A DNA stretch of 10,877 nucleotides, from positions 1 through 10,877 of the forward strand of contig JALFYG010000059.1 of assembly GCA_022784805.1 (NCBI GenBank). The letters run 5' to 3'. A model generated the notes under the pieces. The model had not been told where the DNA came from. It searched no databases and was given only the letters and a program-made list of their open reading frames with translations. The stretch is from Spirochaetales bacterium. Lineage in GTDB: Bacteria > Spirochaetota > Spirochaetia > Sphaerochaetales > Sphaerochaetaceae. Numbering within the stretch: position 1 is the stretch's first letter; each line of letters opens with the position of its first letter. Positions 6,203 through 10,877 of the stretch are shown piece by piece. Both the position numbers and the translations under genes were made by a program.

Positions 6203-6820
6203 ATGGCAGACGAAAAGGTACTTTCAGCTCTTAGAAGAACTGAAGACTTCGGTTCAGCTGGTTCAAGAAGAGTCGTAAGAAGCGGCAGAATCCCAGCAGT
6301 TGTCTACGGAAAGAAGGGTGTAGAACCACTCTTTGTCACACTTGATGCAAAAGAATTCAGAATGAAGAGAAACGAGTTCACAGAAACTACTCTCATCACT
6401 CTTAAGCTTGCAGATGGCGAAGAAAGAAAGGTCTTCGTTAAGGATGTTCAGGAAAATCTTTTGAAGAACTGCATTCAGCATGTCGACTTCTTCGAGGTCA
6501 CATTCGGTCAGCTCTTGAGAACAAAAGTCAGAGTTGAGCTCACAGGAACTCCAGCCGGCGTAAGAGACGGTGGTGTTTTGGAGCAGGTTGTGCATGAAGT
6601 TGAAATCGAGTGTTTCCCAAGACACCTCCCAGAATCAATTGTTGCAGATATCTCTTCTCTCGGCCTAAACGAAGCATTCAGAGTCAAAGATCTCGTAGTT
6701 GCAGATGTTATCAAGCTTCTTGATGATCCTGACATGGCTATCGCTTCTGTTAAGATGGTTAAGGAAGATGCTCCAGTAGAAGAAGAGACTGAAGCAGACG
6801 CTTCAACACCGACAGCATAA
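6203..6820 (+). CDS. rplY: Ribosomal protein L25 / CTC-type general stress protein
   Basis: Large-subunit protein that binds 5S rRNA. It is 205 residues, the long two-domain CTC/TL5 form rather than the ~95-residue E. coli form. The N-terminal L25 domain (about 1-98) contains SGRIPAVVYGK (27-37) and IQHVDFFEV (91-99). The C-terminal beta-rich CTC domain (about 100-187) contains GTPAGVRDGG (115-124) and a stretch ending FPRHLPESIVADIS (138-151). An acidic tail follows (about 188-205). The start is decided by AAGGAG at 6190-6195, 7 nt before the ATG. It is first in a likely rplY-pth-tilS operon, with pth starting 7 nt after its stop. Codon choice resembles the synthetase genes, as expected for high expression. 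Confidence 0.95.
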   Translation: MADEKVLSALRRTEDFGSAGSRRVVRSGRIPAVVYGKKGVEPLFVTLDAKEFRMKRNEFTETTLITLKLADGEERKVFVKDVQENLLKNCIQHVDFFEVTFGQLLRTKVRVELTGTPAGVRDGGVLEQVVHEVEIECFPRHLPESIVADISSLGLNEAFRVKDLVVADVIKLLDDPDMAIASVKMVKEDAPVEEETEADASTPTA

Positions 6821-6827
6821 GACTAGT

Positions 6828-7379
6828 ATGTTTGTATTCGGTCTTGGAAATCCGGGGCCGGAATATGATGGAACACGACATAATGTCGGTTTTATGACTG
6901 TCGAAAAGATGGCAGCGCAGAAAGAGGTTAAACTCAAAAAGCGCTGCCTTCGCTCATTTAAGAGCGCAAGAATAAACGACGGTAATGATATTCTGGTAGA
7001 GCCCCTCACTTATATGAATAGATCTGGTGAGATTATTCCCTCCTGTCTCCACGAGGGTGACAAGCTCATTGTCATTTGCGACCAAATGGATCTTCCTCCA
7101 GGAAAGCTTAGAATCCGCCTCAAGGGTGGCAGTGCAGGCCACAATGGCTTAAAGTCCATCATTGAATATTGGGGTGAAGATTTCATTCATGTATATATTG
7201 GAATCGGTCATCCTGAGGAAGGAATTACCGTACCAGACCATGTTCTTTCACGTTTCTCACCCTCAGATGCACTTCTTGTGGACAAGGCTACAGATATGGC
7301 AGCAGAAGCAGTCCTGGATATTCTTGAAGGAAAGCCAATAAATGAAATCCTCCAAAAGGCAAACTCCTTTCACCCTTAA
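6828..7379 (+). CDS. pth: Peptidyl-tRNA hydrolase
   Basis: Releases tRNA from peptidyl-tRNA that drops off ribosomes; cytoplasmic and normally essential. It is 183 residues, close to the family's ~190. It has GLGNPGPEY with Asn8, GTRHNVGF with catalytic His18 (equivalent to His20 in E. coli), LTYMNRSG (60-67) and QMDLPPGK with Asp88. KGGSAGHNGLKSI (99-111) carries His105 and Asn106. All key residues are present. The ATG lies 7 nt after the rplY stop and has no clear Shine-Dalgarno of its own, which suggests coupling to rplY translation. The 3' end overlaps tilS by 38 bp in another frame. Confidence 0.96.
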   Translation: MFVFGLGNPGPEYDGTRHNVGFMTVEKMAAQKEVKLKKRCLRSFKSARINDGNDILVEPLTYMNRSGEIIPSCLHEGDKLIVICDQMDLPPGKLRIRLKGGSAGHNGLKSIIEYWGEDFIHVYIGIGHPEEGITVPDHVLSRFSPSDALLVDKATDMAAEAVLDILEGKPINEILQKANSFHP

Positions 7380-8607
7380 TCTCCCCCAAAACGACAGATT
7401 TGTCATTGCTTTCTCCGGGGGTATCGACTCTCTTGCTCTTATTGCCTTCATGAGTGAGGAAGAAAGAAAGAGATCAGCTGCCGTCTATGTAGACCACGGT
7501 ATCAGGGGAAGAGATGAGCTTGATCGGGAGATTGACCTTAATAAAAAGAATACAAGAAAGCTCGGGATTCCATTCTATGTAATCAAACTGGGAGACGGAG
7601 CTGTGACCAGGTACGCACTTGAAAAGGATTGCGGAACCGAAGCCGCAGCAAGGAACCTCAGATATTCAGCCTTGGAAAATTTCAGAAAAGAAAATGGCTA
7701 TGACTGGATTTTGACAGCTCATCACCAAGATGATCAGACAGAGACTCTGATCATGAGGATGATGTCCTCATCTCCTTTCTGGACTTATGGAGGAATAAGG
7801 GAAGTAGAAGGTCATATCCGTCGTCCTCTTTTGAACCTGGAAAAGAAGGAGATAAAGAAAAAAGTCAGAGAATCTGGATTGAAATGGTCTGAAGACTCCA
7901 CCAATAGCGATGAGAACTATAAGAGAAACTGGATTCGAAAGAATATCCTTCCTTCCATCACTCTAAAGCAAAAGAGGCTTATCTCTTCAATTGCATCCAA
8001 TGTTGCAGCCTTCCCTTCAAAGAGTGTGGAAGTTAAAGTCTATGGCTCTTATCGTGTTACAATTTCCTCTGATTCCCTCCTATCGTCCTTCCCTTGGGAT
8101 AGGGAGAAGGCCATCTTTTCTGCTCTATCAGTGGTAGGAAATACAGAGAGAGTAAAAAGAGGACTCGTTAATGAAATACTCAATGGAGCAGAGAGAAAGA
8201 GCGGCAGGACAGAGCTTGGAAATATAGTAATAAGATATTTCAAAGATAGAATCGAATTCTTTGCCGTCCCTTCATCTTTTATCTCTCCGTATCGAGGTGA
8301 CAGTACAATTCTCCCTCTTGGCTTAAAGGTCTCTGATGTGTCAGAAGATCCTCTTGCTTTACACATTCCTGAGAGCGCTTTGAAAAGTGCTGTATTCAGG
8401 AAATCTAATAGGGATGATGAGATCCAGTTTAAGGATGGAGTGAGAAAAGTAAGCTCTCTATTGAAGGAATATCATCTTCCTTATGCCATCATTCTTGAGA
8501 ACAGCGGAATCGTTGAAGCAGTCTTTCTGTCATTTCTTGGCGGAAGGGATAGACTCTCTTCTTTTCTCTTGGGAAAAGAAGGGGAAATAGTTACCGTAAC
8601 TCACTAA
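7342..8607 (+). CDS. tilS: tRNA(Ile)-lysidine synthetase
   Basis: ATP-dependent enzyme that converts C34 of the CAU-anticodon tRNA-Ile to lysidine so that it reads AUA. It is 421 residues, within the normal range. The PP-loop is SGGIDS (25-30), followed by YVDHGIRGRDELDRE (49-63), GTEAAARNLRY (98-108), the AHHQDDQTETLIMR signature (126-139), EDSTN (184-188) and RNWIRKNILP (195-204). The C-terminal half is more divergent, as is usual for the TilS-C region. The start ATG is inside pth, overlapping its last 38 bp. AAGGAAAG about 10 nt upstream can act as the ribosome binding site, so the two genes are probably co-translated. In Borrelia and many bacteria the next gene is ftsH, as I recall; here it is not. 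Confidence 0.95.
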   Translation: MKSSKRQTPFTLNLPQNDRFVIAFSGGIDSLALIAFMSEEERKRSAAVYVDHGIRGRDELDREIDLNKKNTRKLGIPFYVIKLGDGAVTRYALEKDCGTEAAARNLRYSALENFRKENGYDWILTAHHQDDQTETLIMRMMSSSPFWTYGGIREVEGHIRRPLLNLEKKEIKKKVRESGLKWSEDSTNSDENYKRNWIRKNILPSITLKQKRLISSIASNVAAFPSKSVEVKVYGSYRVTISSDSLLSSFPWDREKAIFSALSVVGNTERVKRGLVNEILNGAERKSGRTELGNIVIRYFKDRIEFFAVPSSFISPYRGDSTILPLGLKVSDVSEDPLALHIPESALKSAVFRKSNRDDEIQFKDGVRKVSSLLKEYHLPYAIILENSGIVEAVFLSFLGGRDRLSSFLLGKEGEIVTVTH

Positions 8608-8636
8608 TACGACGAAAAATAAGTATAACTTTTTGT

Positions 8637-8692
8637 GGAAAAACACCCCAAATGTATTTATTCTAGAAAAAATGGGGTAATTTTGGTTTTCC
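8637..8692. repeat. Nested inverted repeats after tilS, possible terminator or leader
   Basis: This lies in the 129-bp gap between tilS and the next gene. An inner stem ACCCCA (8645-8650) pairs with TGGGGT (8673-8678) across a 22-nt loop that itself holds the palindrome TTCTAGAA (8661-8668). An outer arm GGAAAAAC (8637-8644) can pair with GTTTTCC (8686-8692) with one bulged A and a 7-nt gap on the 3' side. T-rich sequence (TTTTGGTTTT) follows the inner stem, so weak termination of the tilS transcript is possible. TTTTGG (8681-8686) can alternatively pair with CCAAA upstream or CCAAAA at 8709-8714. Confidence 0.4.
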
Positions 8693-8736
8693 GCATAAAA
8701 TCATATTGCCAAAAATCTAATTCCAGAGGTTAGCCA

Positions 8737-9804
<1,068 letters not shown>

Positions 9805-9813
9805 GGTTGAAGT

Positions 9814-10877
9814 ATGGGAAATAAAAATAGAACAAATTGGTCAGATAAAGCTAGGAGAATCACCGGTGGCGTGACACTGGCAATAGTAGTACTAATCATT
9901 ATTCTCTGCGTTTCTTTGGGTAAAAAAGATAAAACACCAGAATCTCAGGTTACAGTTCAGCCTTCTCCTGTAGTTACAGAAGTGAAGACAGAAGAGAAGA
10001 AACCTGAGACTGTTGTAAAAGAAGAAACACCTATTATAGAAGAACCAGTAGTAGAAGAAGTAAAAGAACCAGTAGTTCCTGTCATTGAAGAGCCTGTAAA
10101 GGACATCGTTGTTGAGAATGAACCGGAATATACAACGGGATCAGTATCCTTTGAAGTATGTGGTGTCACTGTCCTTAATAGCTGGGCTGATGGCGTATTT
10201 GTCTCAACTTCAACAGAAAAAGACAACTTCTCCGTTGATGCTGTTGTGGATTTCGTAAGGTATGAGGCAGATAAATATGTCAGCCTTATGGATGAAGAGA
10301 CTGTAATGAAGATTACAGCTAACGTGGGAACAATAAAGATTGAATACCCACCATTTATAGATCCAGAAATCCTGATGCCTTACTTTAAATCAGACATTGA
10401 GGAATATGTTGCTCTTATTACTCCTGTTGAAGTAGAACCAGAAGTAATTGAAGAGCCTATCGTCGAAGAGATAGTTGTTGAAGAGATCGTTATAGAAGAA
10501 CCAGCACCAGAACCAATAGTAGAAGAAGTTGTCCCAGAGACAGTAGACTTTGAGGTATTCGGCTACACAGTCAACAACAGCTGGATTCCAGGAACTCTCA
10601 CATCTACATCCGCTACAAAGGGACTTTTGACAGAGGCTGACATCAGAGGCTTTGTGCTCTATGAAGTCGAGAAGTATGGCGATCTCCTGATGCTCAATAC
10701 AGCTATCGAGTTCATCCCAGATGGCTTCGGCCTTACATATCCAGAGACAGAAGATGTAAAAGCTTATCTCCCAACATATAAGGCAGACATCGAAGAATAT
10801 GAGGCTAAGCTCTTTGCTCCAGTCGAGGAGCCAGTTGACGAAGAAATTGTTGTGGAAGAACCAGTAGTTGAAGAAAT
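9814..10877 (+). CDS. Membrane-anchored protein with acidic linkers and two repeated domains (3' end cut)
   Basis: Open frame to the window edge, 354 complete codons visible; family not recognised. The N-terminus is basic (KNRTNWSDKARR) followed by one hydrophobic segment (16-35, TLAIVVLIIILCVSL), which predicts a signal anchor with the rest outside the cytoplasm. Residues ~37-109 are a Val/Glu/Pro-rich linker with EEPVVEE-type units. Then come two diverged copies of a ~90-residue domain, at about 110-201 and 243-333. The copies share FEV-G-TV-NSW, G then STS, FV-YE-KY, and a closing DIEEY. They are separated by another acidic linker (~203-242), and a third linker starts at 334. GAGG at 9803-9806, overlapping the previous stop, is the ribosome binding site. 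The layout resembles envelope-spanning linker proteins such as TonB or TolA only in general shape; I see no homologous domain. More repeats may follow beyond the edge. Confidence 0.85.
   Translation, partial: MGNKNRTNWSDKARRITGGVTLAIVVLIIILCVSLGKKDKTPESQVTVQPSPVVTEVKTEEKKPETVVKEETPIIEEPVVEEVKEPVVPVIEEPVKDIVVENEPEYTTGSVSFEVCGVTVLNSWADGVFVSTSTEKDNFSVDAVVDFVRYEADKYVSLMDEETVMKITANVGTIKIEYPPFIDPEILMPYFKSDIEEYVALITPVEVEPEVIEEPIVEEIVVEEIVIEEPAPEPIVEEVVPETVDFEVFGYTVNNSWIPGTLTSTSATKGLLTEADIRGFVLYEVEKYGDLLMLNTAIEFIPDGFGLTYPETEDVKAYLPTYKADIEEYEAKLFAPVEEPVDEEIVVEEPVVEE
10141..10815 (+). repeat. Two-copy protein domain repeat with acidic spacers
   Basis: Copy A is encoded by about 10141-10416 and copy B by about 10540-10812. 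They align over ~90 residues with shared landmarks: FEVCGVTVLNSW against FEVFGYTVNNSW, then STS in both, FVRYEADKY against FVLYEVEKY, and KSDIEEY against KADIEEY. Nucleotide similarity is low outside these blocks, so the duplication is old. The order of hydrophobic and helical stretches suggests two beta strands, a helix, a strand and a helix per copy (by eye). Confidence 0.8.

Noticed and set aside
6263..6625. A 120-codon minus-strand frame inside rplY.
   Set aside because: No ribosome binding site or recognisable domain; it is fully opposite a well-supported ribosomal protein gene.
9907..9909. Cys32 in the hydrophobic segment of the membrane-anchored protein as a lipoprotein lipobox.
   Set aside because: The preceding residues are Ile-Ile-Leu, without the small residue required before the Cys, and hydrophobic residues continue after it.

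Overview
The window looks like a chromosomal stretch of a spirochaete, possibly a gut-associated Sphaerochaeta/Treponema relative. This rests mainly on gene order. The run gltX-glyS-tyrS and the run rplY-pth-tilS both match, as far as I recall, the order in Borrelia and other spirochaetes. The glycyl-tRNA synthetase is the single-chain type found there. No rRNA, CRISPR array, insertion sequence or phage gene is visible.

Layout. (1) Positions 1-3648: a tight three-gene aminoacyl-tRNA synthetase operon on the + strand (gltX, cut by the left edge; glyS; tyrS), closed by a strong hairpin-plus-T terminator. (2) 3712-4344: a small four-helix membrane protein with a C-terminal zinc ribbon. It starts directly after that terminator and has its own terminator buried in the convergent gene. 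(3) 4334-5062, minus strand: a HAD-superfamily phosphatase that overlaps the previous gene tail to tail by 11 bp. (4) 5174-5974: ispE of the MEP isoprenoid pathway, followed by a hairpin and a tRNA-Gln(UUG) gene. (5) 6203-8607: rplY-pth-tilS, a translation operon (ribosomal protein L25/CTC, peptidyl-tRNA hydrolase, tRNA-Ile lysidine synthetase). It has a short structured leader. (6) 8737 to the right edge: two coupled genes of unrecognised family. The first encodes a charged protein with a Glu-Pro hexanucleotide-repeat tract and a coiled coil. The second encodes a membrane-anchored protein with Val/Glu/Pro-rich linkers and two copies of a ~90-residue domain. It runs off the window.

Most of the window serves translation: charging tRNAs with Glu, Gly and Tyr, supplying tRNA-Gln, modifying tRNA-Ile, recycling peptidyl-tRNA and building the 5S rRNA region of the ribosome. 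The nearby gltX and tRNA-Gln would fit a genome that makes Gln-tRNA by misacylation and amidation, but that cannot be decided here.

The least explained part is the right end. There, two acidic low-complexity proteins occupy the place after tilS where I would expect ftsH. Also notable is a set of genes without Shine-Dalgarno sequences whose candidate -10 hexamers end exactly 6 nt before the ATG, which suggests leaderless transcripts.
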